Of a stretch of DNA of 64,000 bases, positions 8,276 to 15,737 are shown piece after piece (the stretch's first letter is position 1; every line of letters starts with the position of its first letter). The position numbers and the translations under genes were made by a program. The stretch covers positions 3,696,501 to 3,760,500 of the forward strand of contig NZ_FNSM01000001.1 in the NCBI RefSeq assembly GCF_900105415.1. The letters are read 5' to 3'. Origin of the DNA: Streptomyces sp. TLI_105. Its GTDB lineage: Bacteria > Actinomycetota > Actinomycetes > Streptomycetales > Streptomycetaceae. The notes under the pieces are model-generated. The model was not told the DNA's origin, ran no database searches, and worked only from the letters and a program-made list of their open reading frames with translations.

Positions 8276-9164
8276 CGGCAGCACGCCCCCCGCCCCCGCC
8301 GCTCTCGCGGCCAAGGTGCGGACCCTCGCGCCGTCCATGACCCGCTCCATGCAGCGGGTCGCCGAAGCCGTCGCCGGAGACCCGGCCGGCTGCGCCGCCC
8401 TCACGGTCACCGGCCTCGCCGAGCTCACCGGCACCAGCGAGGCGACCGTCGTCCGCACCGCCCGACTCCTCGGCTACCCCGGCTACCGCGACCTCCGCCT
8501 CGCCCTCGCCGGCCTGGCCGCCCAGCAGCAGTCCGGCCGCGCCCCGGCCGTCACCGCCGACATCGCCGTCGACGACCCCGTCGCCGACGTCGTCGCCAAG
8601 CTGGCCTACGACGAGCAGCAGACCCTCGCCGACACCGCCGCCGGACTCGACACCATCCAGCTCGGCGCCGCCGTCGCCGCCCTCGCCACCGCCCGCCGCA
8701 TCGACATCTACGGCATCGGCGCCTCCGGCCTCGTCGCCCAGGACCTCGCCCAGAAGCTGCTCCGGATCGGCCTGATCGCGCACGCCCCCAGCGACCCGCA
8801 CCTCGCCGTCACCAACGCCGTGCAGCTCCGCTCCGGAGACGTCGCCATCGCCATCACCCACTCCGGCTCCACCGGCGACGTCATAGAACCCCTGCGCGTG
8901 GCCTTCGACCACGGCGCCACCACGGTCGCCATCACCGGCCGCCCGGACGGCCCCGTCACCCAGTACGCCGACCACGTCCTGACCACCTCCACGGCCCGCG
9001 AGAGCGAACTGCGCCCCGCCGCCATGTCGTCCCGCACCAGCCAACTCCTGGTCGTGGACTGTCTGTTCACCTGTGTCACCCAGCGCACGTACGAGACGGC
9101 CGCCCCCGCGCTCGCCGCCTCGTACGAAGCCCTCGCCCACCGCCACTCCCCCCGCGGCCGCTGA
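8247..9164 (+). CDS. MurR/RpiR family transcriptional regulator (HTH plus SIS domain)
   Basis: A 305-residue regulator. Residues 28-105 form the RpiR helix-turn-helix (MTRSMQRVAEAV, then LTGTSEATVVRTARLLGYPGY). Residues 130-270 are a SIS sugar-phosphate-binding domain (IDIYGIGASGLVAQDLAQKLLRIG, AITHSGSTGDVIEPL). The GTG at 8247 has no Shine-Dalgarno but follows a TATCTT box by seven bases, so a leaderless mRNA is likely. The murQ gene follows 49 bases downstream, so the regulator probably senses MurNAc-6-phosphate or a related cell-wall sugar phosphate and controls murQ and itself. Ligand and repressor or activator role are inferred from the neighbourhood. Confidence 0.9.
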   Translation: MTHDVKESFTGSTPPAPAALAAKVRTLAPSMTRSMQRVAEAVAGDPAGCAALTVTGLAELTGTSEATVVRTARLLGYPGYRDLRLALAGLAAQQQSGRAPAVTADIAVDDPVADVVAKLAYDEQQTLADTAAGLDTIQLGAAVAALATARRIDIYGIGASGLVAQDLAQKLLRIGLIAHAPSDPHLAVTNAVQLRSGDVAIAITHSGSTGDVIEPLRVAFDHGATTVAITGRPDGPVTQYADHVLTTSTARESELRPAAMSSRTSQLLVVDCLFTCVTQRTYETAAPALAASYEALAHRHSPRGR

Positions 9165-9213
9165 CCCCCACGTTCACCGGCGCCGACGACGCCGCCGTAC
9201 CGAAAGAGCCCCC

Positions 9214-10143
9214 GTGCCCAGCTCGTACTCCGAACTCCGCGCCCAGCTCGCCACCCTCACCACCGAGGCCTTCCGCCCCGAACTCGCCGAGATCGACCGG
9301 CTCCCGACGCTGGACATCGCCCGCCTCATGAACGGCGAGGACCGGACCGTCCCCGAGGCCGTCGAACGACAGCTCCCCGCGATCGCCGCCGCCATCGACG
9401 CCACCGCCGCCCGCATGGCCCGCGGCGGACGCCTGATCTACCTGGGCGCGGGCACCGCCGGCCGCCTCGGCGTCCTCGACGCCAGCGAGTGCCCGCCCAC
9501 CTTCAACACCGACCCGTCGCAGGTCGTCGGCCTCATCGCGGGCGGCCCCACCGCCATGATCAAGGCCGCCGAAGGCGCCGAGGACTCCAAGGAACTCGCG
9601 GTCGCGGACCTCACCGCGCTCGGCCTCACCGCCGAGGACACCGTCGTCGGCGTCTCCGCCTCCGGCCGCACCCCGTACGCCGTCGGCGCCGTCGAACACG
9701 CCCGCGCCCGGGGCGCGCTGACCATCGGACTCTCCTGCAACGAGGACAGCGCGCTCGCCGCCGCCGCCGAGCACGGCATCGAGGTCGTCACCGGCCCCGA
9801 GCTCCTCACCGGCTCCACCCGCCTCAAGGCCGGCACCGCCCAGAAGCTCGTCCTCAACATGATCTCGACCCTCACGATGATCCGCCTCGGCAAGACCTAC
9901 GGAAACCTGATGGTCGACGTCCGCGCCTCCAACGACAAGCTCCAGGCCCGCTCGCGGCGGATCGTCGCCCTGGCCACCGGCGCGCCCGACGAGCAGATCG
10001 AGACCGCGCTCGCCGCCGCCGACGGCGAGGTGAAGAACGCCATCCTCATGATCCTCGCCGACATCGACGCCCCCACGGCCGCCGAGCGACTGACCGCCTC
10101 CCGGGGGCACCTGCGGGCGGCACTGCACGCCCCCACCACGTGA
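9214..10143 (+). CDS. murQ: N-acetylmuramic acid 6-phosphate etherase
   Basis: A 309-residue SIS-fold lyase that removes D-lactate from MurNAc-6-P to give GlcNAc-6-P in cytoplasmic cell-wall recycling. The MurQ signature YLGAGTAGRLGVLDASECPP is at residues 77-95, followed by the AAEGAEDS acidic motif near 119-125; both contribute catalytic Glu residues in the family. The GVSASGRTPYAVGAVEHAR and LKAGTAQKLVLNMISTLTM segments are also typical. Length is normal for MurQ. The GTG start at 9214 was chosen because longer versions overlap the regulator. The product can feed NagA, encoded at 33.6 kb in this window. Confidence 0.95.
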   Translation: MPSSYSELRAQLATLTTEAFRPELAEIDRLPTLDIARLMNGEDRTVPEAVERQLPAIAAAIDATAARMARGGRLIYLGAGTAGRLGVLDASECPPTFNTDPSQVVGLIAGGPTAMIKAAEGAEDSKELAVADLTALGLTAEDTVVGVSASGRTPYAVGAVEHARARGALTIGLSCNEDSALAAAAEHGIEVVTGPELLTGSTRLKAGTAQKLVLNMISTLTMIRLGKTYGNLMVDVRASNDKLQARSRRIVALATGAPDEQIETALAAADGEVKNAILMILADIDAPTAAERLTASRGHLRAALHAPTT

Positions 10144-10153
10144 CCCCTCGTCG

Positions 10154-11650
10154 TCACCGGCAGAGAACATCCTCCGCGGGCCGCACGCCCTCGGTCAGGA
10201 AGCGGGTCACGGCACGGTCGCCGCACGCGTTCCCGTTCCCGAGGTAGACCGCGTGGCCGCCCCTGTCGACCGAGACGAGCCGCGCCCGGTCGCCGAGGGC
10301 CGCCCGCATCCTCAGGCCCATGGAGTGCGGGGTCGCCGGATCGCGCAGGTTCTGGATCATGAGGACGTTCGACGGACCCCGGTCGGTGATCCGGGTCGGC
10401 TTCTCCACCGCGCCGCCCTTCCAGAAGGCGCACGGCGTGATGTTCGCCGGCATCCCGGCCGTCAGCGGGTACCGCTCCCGGTCCGCGGCGACGGCCCGAC
10501 CGTACGCCGGCACGGAGGCGGGCCAGTCCACGTCGTTGCAGATCACGCCCACGCTGACGGTCGCCGCCTCGTCGGGCATCGGCCCAGCCAGCTCGGGCGG
10601 AAGGACAGGCACGCCCGCCGGGTCGAGGGCCTGGGCCATCAGACGCGCGAGGGCCGGGAAGGAGGCGTCGGAGTACAGCGCCTGCTGGAGCGCCTGCCGC
10701 AGCACGGTGCCGGTCAGCGGGACGCCGGGGGTCGCCGAGGCGCGCGGCGCGCGGTCGAGCCGGGCGGCGAGGTCGAGGAACAGGGGCCGTACGTCCTCGG
10801 CCCTTTCGGCGAGCCGCAGGCCGTCCTTCGTCCGCTCCGGGGCGGACGCCCAGGCCGCGAAGTCCGGGAAGCGGTCCTCGGCACCGCGCGCCATGCCCGC
10901 GAGCCAGCCCCGGGCGACGCGCTTCGGGTCGGGGTCGGAGCTGCTGTCGAGGACCCAGCGGTCGGTGCGCTCCGGGAACTTCTGCGCGTACACGGCGGCC
11001 ACGTACGTCCCGTACGACACGCTCCACGCGGACAGCTTCCGCTCGCCGAGCGCCTGCCGCAGCCGGTCGAGGTCCCGCACCTGGTTGACCGTCGTCAGCC
11101 CGCGCAGCATCGCGCCCCCGTTGCGCTCGCACGCCTCGGCCATCCGGCGCGAGCGGGCCACGTTCTCGCCGATGCCGCCGTCGGCGGCGGGCCAGGACCG
11201 CAGGGTCACCAGGCGCCGGTCCTCCTCGGCGAAGCCGCACCGGGCCTTCGCGGAGCCGCCGATCCCGCGCGGATCGAAGGCCACCAGGTCGTACGCGCCG
11301 TCCATCTCCTTCGCCAGGGCGGCCCCCTTCTGCCCGAGCCGCTGCACACCGGAGCTGCCCGGGCCGCCCGGGATCACCATGAGCGTCCCGCGCCGCGCCT
11401 CGGGCCGGGTGCTGGGCAGCCGGGCCACGGCGAGACCGATCTGCTCGCCGTCGGGGTCGGCGTAGTCGAGGGGTACGGAGAGCGTGGCGCACTGCTGCCC
11501 CGGCAGCGGCTTCACGGCGGCGTCGCAGTCGCCCCAGTCCAGCCCGGCAGCGACGGCGGGGGCGGCACCCCCGGCGGCGAGCCCGACGCCGGCGACGGCG
11601 GCGACGGAGAGGGCGAGCACCAGGGCCTTGCGTCCACGATTCGTTGTCAT
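10154..11650 (-). CDS. Secreted alpha/beta-hydrolase, tripeptidyl aminopeptidase (SlpD/E-Tap) type
   Basis: A 498-residue exported protein with a signal peptide (MTTNRGRKALVLAL to PAVAA). Family marks are the oxyanion loop MVIPGGPGSSGV near residue 95, FDPRGIGGSAKARC near 130, the nucleophile elbow WSVSYGTYVA near 195, a C-terminal TAP-like domain with NDVDWP and NITPCAFW, an Asp in LRDPATPHSMG and the His in VDRGGHAVYLGN. The elbow reads S-V-S-Y-G where most relatives have G-x-S-x-G. It probably removes N-terminal tripeptides from secreted proteins. It converges on murQ with an 11-base gap; the stop end overlaps no repeat, but its 5' side faces the palindromic array. Confidence 0.85.
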   Translation of the reverse strand: MTTNRGRKALVLALSVAAVAGVGLAAGGAAPAVAAGLDWGDCDAAVKPLPGQQCATLSVPLDYADPDGEQIGLAVARLPSTRPEARRGTLMVIPGGPGSSGVQRLGQKGAALAKEMDGAYDLVAFDPRGIGGSAKARCGFAEEDRRLVTLRSWPAADGGIGENVARSRRMAEACERNGGAMLRGLTTVNQVRDLDRLRQALGERKLSAWSVSYGTYVAAVYAQKFPERTDRWVLDSSSDPDPKRVARGWLAGMARGAEDRFPDFAAWASAPERTKDGLRLAERAEDVRPLFLDLAARLDRAPRASATPGVPLTGTVLRQALQQALYSDASFPALARLMAQALDPAGVPVLPPELAGPMPDEAATVSVGVICNDVDWPASVPAYGRAVAADRERYPLTAGMPANITPCAFWKGGAVEKPTRITDRGPSNVLMIQNLRDPATPHSMGLRMRAALGDRARLVSVDRGGHAVYLGNGNACGDRAVTRFLTEGVRPAEDVLCR

Positions 11651-11797
11651 GCGCACAGCCTCGCGGACGGGGCGGCGGGGCCCCATCCGGTGGGCTGGCG
11701 GCTCGGGGGTGGGGCCAACCCCCGGACGTCCGTGGTGGGTTGCGTGCCGTGCCCTGGCCGGCCCATGCCGGGAGCCACACCTTCGGGACCCTGTCAC

Positions 11798-11998
11798 GGG
11801 CAGCCGCTCTGCCGGGGCGGCGCCCACCCCGTCGTGGGCAGCCGTCCCGCCGGGGCGGTGCCCGCCCCCGTCGTGGGCAGTCGTTCCGCTGGGGCGGCGC
11901 CCGCCCCCGTCGTGGGCAGTCGTTCCGCTGGGGCGGTGCCCACCCCCGCGCCCCCGTTGTGGGCAATCGTTCCGCCGGGGCGGAACGGGTGGGCACAA
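11798..11998. repeat. Tandem array of ~39-base GC-rich units (interspersed palindrome family)
   Basis: Units beginning gggca start at 11798, 11836, 11875, 11914 and 11961. Each carries the core CGTTCCGCTGGGGCGG or a close variant. The last unit is a full palindrome at 11957-11998: arms TTGTGGGCA...CGTTCCGC and GCGGAACG...GGGCACAA. The same family recurs at 51.6 kb. Confidence 0.8.
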
Positions 11999-12165
11999 CG
12001 GAACGGCGCCCTTGCCGGCGCCAGAGGGCTCCGCGCCCTGACCCGCACCGGGCTGTGCGCCGCCGCTGTCGGTGCGGGTCCAGGCGCGGAACGCGGAGGC
12101 GCCGCTGAAGGGCGCCGTCCCGTGTGCCCACCCGTCCCGCCCCAGCGGGACGATTGCCCACACGG
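11955..12165. repeat. Long inverted repeat with ~95-base arms
   Basis: The left arm 11955-12049 is nearly the reverse complement of the right arm 12071-12165, with a 21-base centre. Matching blocks include GTGGGCAATCGT, GGGTGGGCACA, ACGGCGCCCTT and GACCCGCACC, each followed by its complement in mirror order. A transcript of either strand would form a very stable extended hairpin. Further fragments of the family run on to about 12290. Confidence 0.8.
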
Positions 12166-12348
12166 CGGGGGGGCACCGCCCCGGAGGCGCGCGCCCCACA
12201 CGGGCGGGGGGCGGGGGGCACCGCCCCACCAGGCGCGGGCCCCACACGGAGGTGGGCCAGGGCGCCGCCCACGTGGGCGCGGGGCCGCCCGACGCCCGGG
12301 AGGGCAATCCGCTGGCATCGCCCCGGCCCCCGGGAGATCATCCCCGTC

Positions 12349-13293
12349 ATGACCACCACAGGCTCGACCACCACCTCGGCCACGACCCCCCACGCCTCCG
12401 ACTCCGGCACCTGGCTCCTCGGCGGGGACCTCGCCGTCAACCGTGTCGGTTTCGGCGCCATGCGGCTCCCCCAGCGCGGCGAGGCGCTCATCCCGAACGC
12501 CGTGCCGATGGACCGCGACCGCGCGATAGCCGTCCTGCGCAAGGCGGTCGACCTCGGCGTCAACCACATCGACACGGCCGCCTTCTACTTCTCGCCGCTG
12601 CGCTCCGCGAACGAGCTGATCAACAGCGCCCTCGGCGGCCCCTACCCCGACGACCTGGTCATCACCACCAAGGTCGGCCCGGCCCGTGACGCCTCGGGCG
12701 CCTGGAGCGAGCACGCCCGGACCCCCGCCGCGCTGCGCGCGCAGGTCGAGGAGAACCTGCGGCAGCTCGGCCGCGACCACCTCGACGTCGTCAACCTCCG
12801 TGTCGTGGGCCCCGATTCGGTCGCCGAGCGCTTCGGCGCGCTCGCCGAGCTCCGCGAGGCGGGCCTCATCCGCCATCTCGGCCTCTCCAACATCACCCCG
12901 GCCCACCTCGCCGAGGCGCGGGAGATCGCCCCGGTCGTCTGCGTGCAGAACATGTACGGGATCGGGGTCCGCCCCGAGTACGACGGGTTCGTCCGCCACT
13001 GCGGCGAACAGGGCATCGCCTTCGTCCCCTTCTACGCGATCGCCGCCGCCGGACGCGAGACGGGGGCGACCGCCCCGGAGAGCGAGGAGATCCTCGCCGT
13101 CGCGGCGGCCCACGAGGCCACTCCCGCCCAGGTCCGCATCGCCTGGACCCTCCACCAGGGCCCCCATCTCCTGGCCATCCCCGGCACCGGCGACCCCGCC
13201 CACCTGACCGCCAACGTCGCCGCCGGCGCCCTCCGCCTCACCGCCGAGGAGCTGGAACTCCTCGGCCGCGTCCACCGGAACACCGCCGCCTAG
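12349..13293 (+). CDS. Aldo/keto reductase
   Basis: A 314-residue TIM-barrel oxidoreductase using NADPH. Visible marks are GGDLAVNRVGFGAMRLP at the first strand, VNHIDTAAFYF with the catalytic Asp and Tyr near residues 62-67, VITTKVGP with the Lys, and GLSNITPAHLAEA. The position that usually holds the catalytic His reads VNLRVVG, so the His appears replaced by Arg, a change seen in some divergent members. The ATG at 12349 is the first sensible start after the repeat array. TAGACT at 13292-13297, overlapping its own stop codon, is a likely -10 box for the next gene. Confidence 0.88.
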   Translation: MTTTGSTTTSATTPHASDSGTWLLGGDLAVNRVGFGAMRLPQRGEALIPNAVPMDRDRAIAVLRKAVDLGVNHIDTAAFYFSPLRSANELINSALGGPYPDDLVITTKVGPARDASGAWSEHARTPAALRAQVEENLRQLGRDHLDVVNLRVVGPDSVAERFGALAELREAGLIRHLGLSNITPAHLAEAREIAPVVCVQNMYGIGVRPEYDGFVRHCGEQGIAFVPFYAIAAAGRETGATAPESEEILAVAAAHEATPAQVRIAWTLHQGPHLLAIPGTGDPAHLTANVAAGALRLTAEELELLGRVHRNTAA

Positions 13294-13302
13294 ACTCCGC
13301 CC

Positions 13303-14025
13303 ATGACGACCGCGCCGAAGTCCCTCGCCGCCGACCTCGCCCCCACCGGAGTCCTGCGGGCCTCGATCAACCTCGGGAACCCGGTGCTCGCCCAGGGCGC
13401 GCCCGAGGCGCCGGGCGGGATCACCGTGGACCTGGCGCGGGAGATCGGGGCGCGGCTCGGCCTCCCTGTGGAGCTGCTCTGCTTCGACGCGGCGCGGAAG
13501 TCCTTCGAGGCGATGGCGGACGGCCGGGCCGACCTCTGCTTCCTGGCCGTGGACCCGGCGCGGGAGACGGAGGTCGCGTTCACCGCCCCGTACGTCGTCA
13601 TCGAGGGGGTGTACGCCGTGCCGCGCGACTCGGCGCTCGGCACCGTGGCCGAGGTGGACGCGCCGGGCGTGCGGATCGGCGTCAAGAAGGGCTCCGCGTA
13701 CGACCTGTTCCTGTCGAGGAACCTCGTGCACGCGACCGTGGTGCGCGGCGACGAGGGTGTCGACACGTTCCGGTCCGAGGCCCTGGAGGCGGGCGCGGGC
13801 ATCCGCCAGCCGATGACCGCGTACGCCGCCGTGCACCCGGACGTGCGGCTGATCGAGGGCCGGTTCATGGAGATCCGGCAGGCCGTGGGGACGACGGTCG
13901 GGCGCCGCCCCGAGACGGTCGCCTTCCTCCGCGACACGGTCGAGGAGCTGAAGGCGAACGGTTTCGTCGCGGAGTCGCTGCGCCGCTCGGGCCAGGACGA
14001 GGACCTGCTGGCGCCGCCGGCCTGA
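13303..14025 (+). CDS. ABC-type amino-acid substrate-binding protein (family 3), no signal peptide
   Basis: A 240-residue periplasmic-binding-protein type 2 fold: GVLRASINLGNP, GITVDLAREIGARLGLPVEL, KSFEAMADGRADLCFLAVDP, FTAPYVVIEGVYAVP and IGVKKGSAYDLFL are the classic order of family-3 solute-binding proteins. There is no signal peptide or lipobox and no permease or ATPase nearby, so it may act as a cytoplasmic ligand sensor or enzyme-like binder rather than in transport. The ATG is six bases after TAGACT, suggesting a leaderless transcript starting inside the end of the aldo/keto reductase gene. Confidence 0.8.
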   Translation: MTTAPKSLAADLAPTGVLRASINLGNPVLAQGAPEAPGGITVDLAREIGARLGLPVELLCFDAARKSFEAMADGRADLCFLAVDPARETEVAFTAPYVVIEGVYAVPRDSALGTVAEVDAPGVRIGVKKGSAYDLFLSRNLVHATVVRGDEGVDTFRSEALEAGAGIRQPMTAYAAVHPDVRLIEGRFMEIRQAVGTTVGRRPETVAFLRDTVEELKANGFVAESLRRSGQDEDLLAPPA

Positions 14026-14329
14026 CGAGACGCCCGAACGCCCGAGGGCCCGGCCGTGGTCGTACGGCCAAGGCCGAGGTCGGCGGGACCCCCGTCAGCA
14101 GCCGGATCGCGCGCTCAAGCGAACCGGCGGCGCGCGCCAGAACTTACCCCCGCGGGCCCCGGGAAAGCCCCCTCCCGGGCCTGGAGGCGGCCTCCCCGGG
14201 GCCCGTACACCGCCCCGGCCCCTGGGGTCGGCCCCTCCGCCCTCGCACAACAGGTCCACTCGCCACCTCTGGCCTGGGATTTTTTCCTCAACTCCCCGCA
14301 TTTTTGGGGGACTCGGAGGAGAGATCCAC
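14026..14329. other. 304-base intergenic region with strong hairpin
   Basis: It holds a stable dyad (arms CGGGCCCCGGG at 14153-14163 and CCCGGGGCCCG at 14195-14205, with a nested GGAGG/CCTCC) that could terminate the binding-protein transcript, then a run of T bases near 14280 and the ribosome site GGAGGAGAG before the methyltransferase ATG. No other gene was seen. Confidence 0.45.
14153..14205 (+). terminator. Candidate hairpin terminator
   Basis: Eleven-base outer arms CGGGCCCCGGG/CCCGGGGCCCG enclose a nested GGAGG-cgg-CCTCC hairpin, 128 bases after the binding-protein stop. There is no immediate T-tract, so the role is tentative. Confidence 0.4.
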
Positions 14330-15082
14330 ATGACCCAGACCGATCGCACCATCCGCACCGTCGACGACGTCCTCACCCTGCTCGACGGCCTGTTCTCGCC
14401 CGGTGCCGACCGGTGGACGGAGGGCGGGGCCGAGTGGTGGGACGGGTTCTCCGCGGACCGGGACAAGCCCGTGCCGTTCTTCGTCGCCAAGCCCGACGAG
14501 AACCTCGTGGCGTACGTCGAGCAGGGCCTGCTCCCGGCCGGCGGCCGGGCGCTCGACCTCGGCTGCGGGCCCGGCCGGAACGCCCTCCACCTCGCCTCGG
14601 CCGGCTTCGACGTCACCGCGGTCGACCTCTCGCCCACCGCCATCGCCTGGGCTGAGGAACCGGCCGCCGGGGCGGGCGTCGAGAACGTCCGGTTCCTGTG
14701 CGGCGACGCCTTCACCGCGCCCCTCGACGGGCCGTACGACCTCTTCTACGACTCCGGCTGCTTCCACCACCTGCCCCCGCACCGCCGCGTCAGCTACCTC
14801 GCCCGCCTCGACCGCGTCCTCGCCCCCGGCGGCCACTTCGCGCTCACCGCGTTCGCGGCCGGCGAGGGCGGCCTGGGCTCCGAACTCCCGGAGGTCGACT
14901 TCTACCGGAAGGGCCGCCTGGAGGGCGGGCTCGCCTACACCGACACCTCGCTCCGCACCATCTTCACCGGCCCGACGGAGACCGACCTGACGGAGATCGA
15001 GCTACGCCGCATGCGCGCCCAGACCGCCGACTCCCCGGTCTTCGGCGAGTCCTTCCTCTGGACGGCCCTCTTCCGCCACTGA
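14330..15082 (+). CDS. Class I SAM-dependent methyltransferase
   Basis: A 250-residue Rossmann-fold methyltransferase. Motif I is ALDLGCGPGRNALHLA at about residues 70-85, the acidic loop VTAVDLSPTAIAWAEE follows, and DLFYDSGCFHHLPPHRR is the post-I/motif IV region typical of small-molecule methyltransferases of the tellurite-resistance TehB-like class. The substrate is unknown. The start is well supported by GGAGGAGAG six bases before the ATG. It faces the SRPBCC gene, whose stop is 33 bases downstream. Confidence 0.88.
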   Translation: MTQTDRTIRTVDDVLTLLDGLFSPGADRWTEGGAEWWDGFSADRDKPVPFFVAKPDENLVAYVEQGLLPAGGRALDLGCGPGRNALHLASAGFDVTAVDLSPTAIAWAEEPAAGAGVENVRFLCGDAFTAPLDGPYDLFYDSGCFHHLPPHRRVSYLARLDRVLAPGGHFALTAFAAGEGGLGSELPEVDFYRKGRLEGGLAYTDTSLRTIFTGPTETDLTEIELRRMRAQTADSPVFGESFLWTALFRH

Positions 15083-15114
15083 CCCGCCGACCCGACCCGT
15101 GCCCCCGCCGGGGC

Positions 15115-15588
15115 TCACCCCATCCCCTCCAGGTACACCGCGAGCCGGTCGTACTGCTCCCTCACCCCCGCTTCCATTCCCGCCGCCAGCGCCTGGTCCC
15201 TGATCTCGTTCGAGGGCCAGAAGGAGGTGCTGGTCAGGGCCGTGCCGCCGTCGGGGGTCGCGTCGAAGGTGAGGGTCACGCGGACGGGCCCGGCGTCCGG
15301 CATCTGCTCGAAGACCTCCGTGTAGTCGAGCCGCTCCGCCGGGACGACGTCCTCGTACGTGCCGGAGAAGACGATCTCCTGGCCGTCCGGCCCGGTCTGG
15401 CCCCAGCGCCAGGCGCCGCCCGCCCGCAGGTCGATGTCGACGACGGACGTGGTCAGCCCGGCTCCCCCGTACCACTCCCGTACGTGCTCCGGCCGCGTCC
15501 AGGCCTCCCAGACGCGGCCCGGCGGGGCGTCGAAGGTGCGCGTGACGACCAACTCGCGGTCGGCCGGTGTCGTCAGAAGGGTGACCAT
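15115..15588 (-). CDS. SRPBCC family (AHSA1-like) protein
   Basis: A 157-residue START/Bet v1-like fold. RELVVTRTFDAPPGRVWEAWTRPEHVREWYGG at the N-terminus and GGAWRWGQTGPDGQEIVFSGTY in the middle are the hallmark of the AHSA1 (activator of Hsp90 ATPase homologue 1-like) branch. Members bind hydrophobic ligands or act as stress-related accessory proteins; the role here is unknown. It is transcribed toward the methyltransferase gene. Confidence 0.88.
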   Translation of the reverse strand: MVTLLTTPADRELVVTRTFDAPPGRVWEAWTRPEHVREWYGGAGLTTSVVDIDLRAGGAWRWGQTGPDGQEIVFSGTYEDVVPAERLDYTEVFEQMPDAGPVRVTLTFDATPDGGTALTSTSFWPSNEIRDQALAAGMEAGVREQYDRLAVYLEGMG

Positions 15589-15737
15589 CGGACTTTCCCT
15601 TCACGAAGGGACCATTCCAGGATCACCCCGGCACTGCGGTAAAGCGAGTGAACACGTTCAAAGCCCTGGCGCTATGGTGCTCCCACGCGGCCGCCTCGAT
15701 CATGCGAGCCGCCATCACGACCTGTGGGGGGTCCCTC

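Larger units (their letters stand above)
11651..12348. other. 700-base intergenic region made largely of repeats
   Basis: This gap between the divergent peptidase and aldo/keto reductase genes is filled by the tandem palindrome units and the long inverted repeat listed separately. The reading frames through it are low-complexity Pro/Arg/Gly frames on both strands and are not convincing genes. Confidence 0.6.

Noticed and set aside
12124..12348. Extension of the aldo/keto reductase frame to a start at 12124
   Set aside because: The added residues are Pro/Arg/Gly frames running through the inverted repeat; the family begins near the ATG at 12349.
15648..15737. ATG at 15648 as start of the first secreted paralogue
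   Set aside because: It would place 30 residues ahead of an otherwise ideal signal peptide, while the TTG at 15738 has a strong GGGGGG ribosome site.
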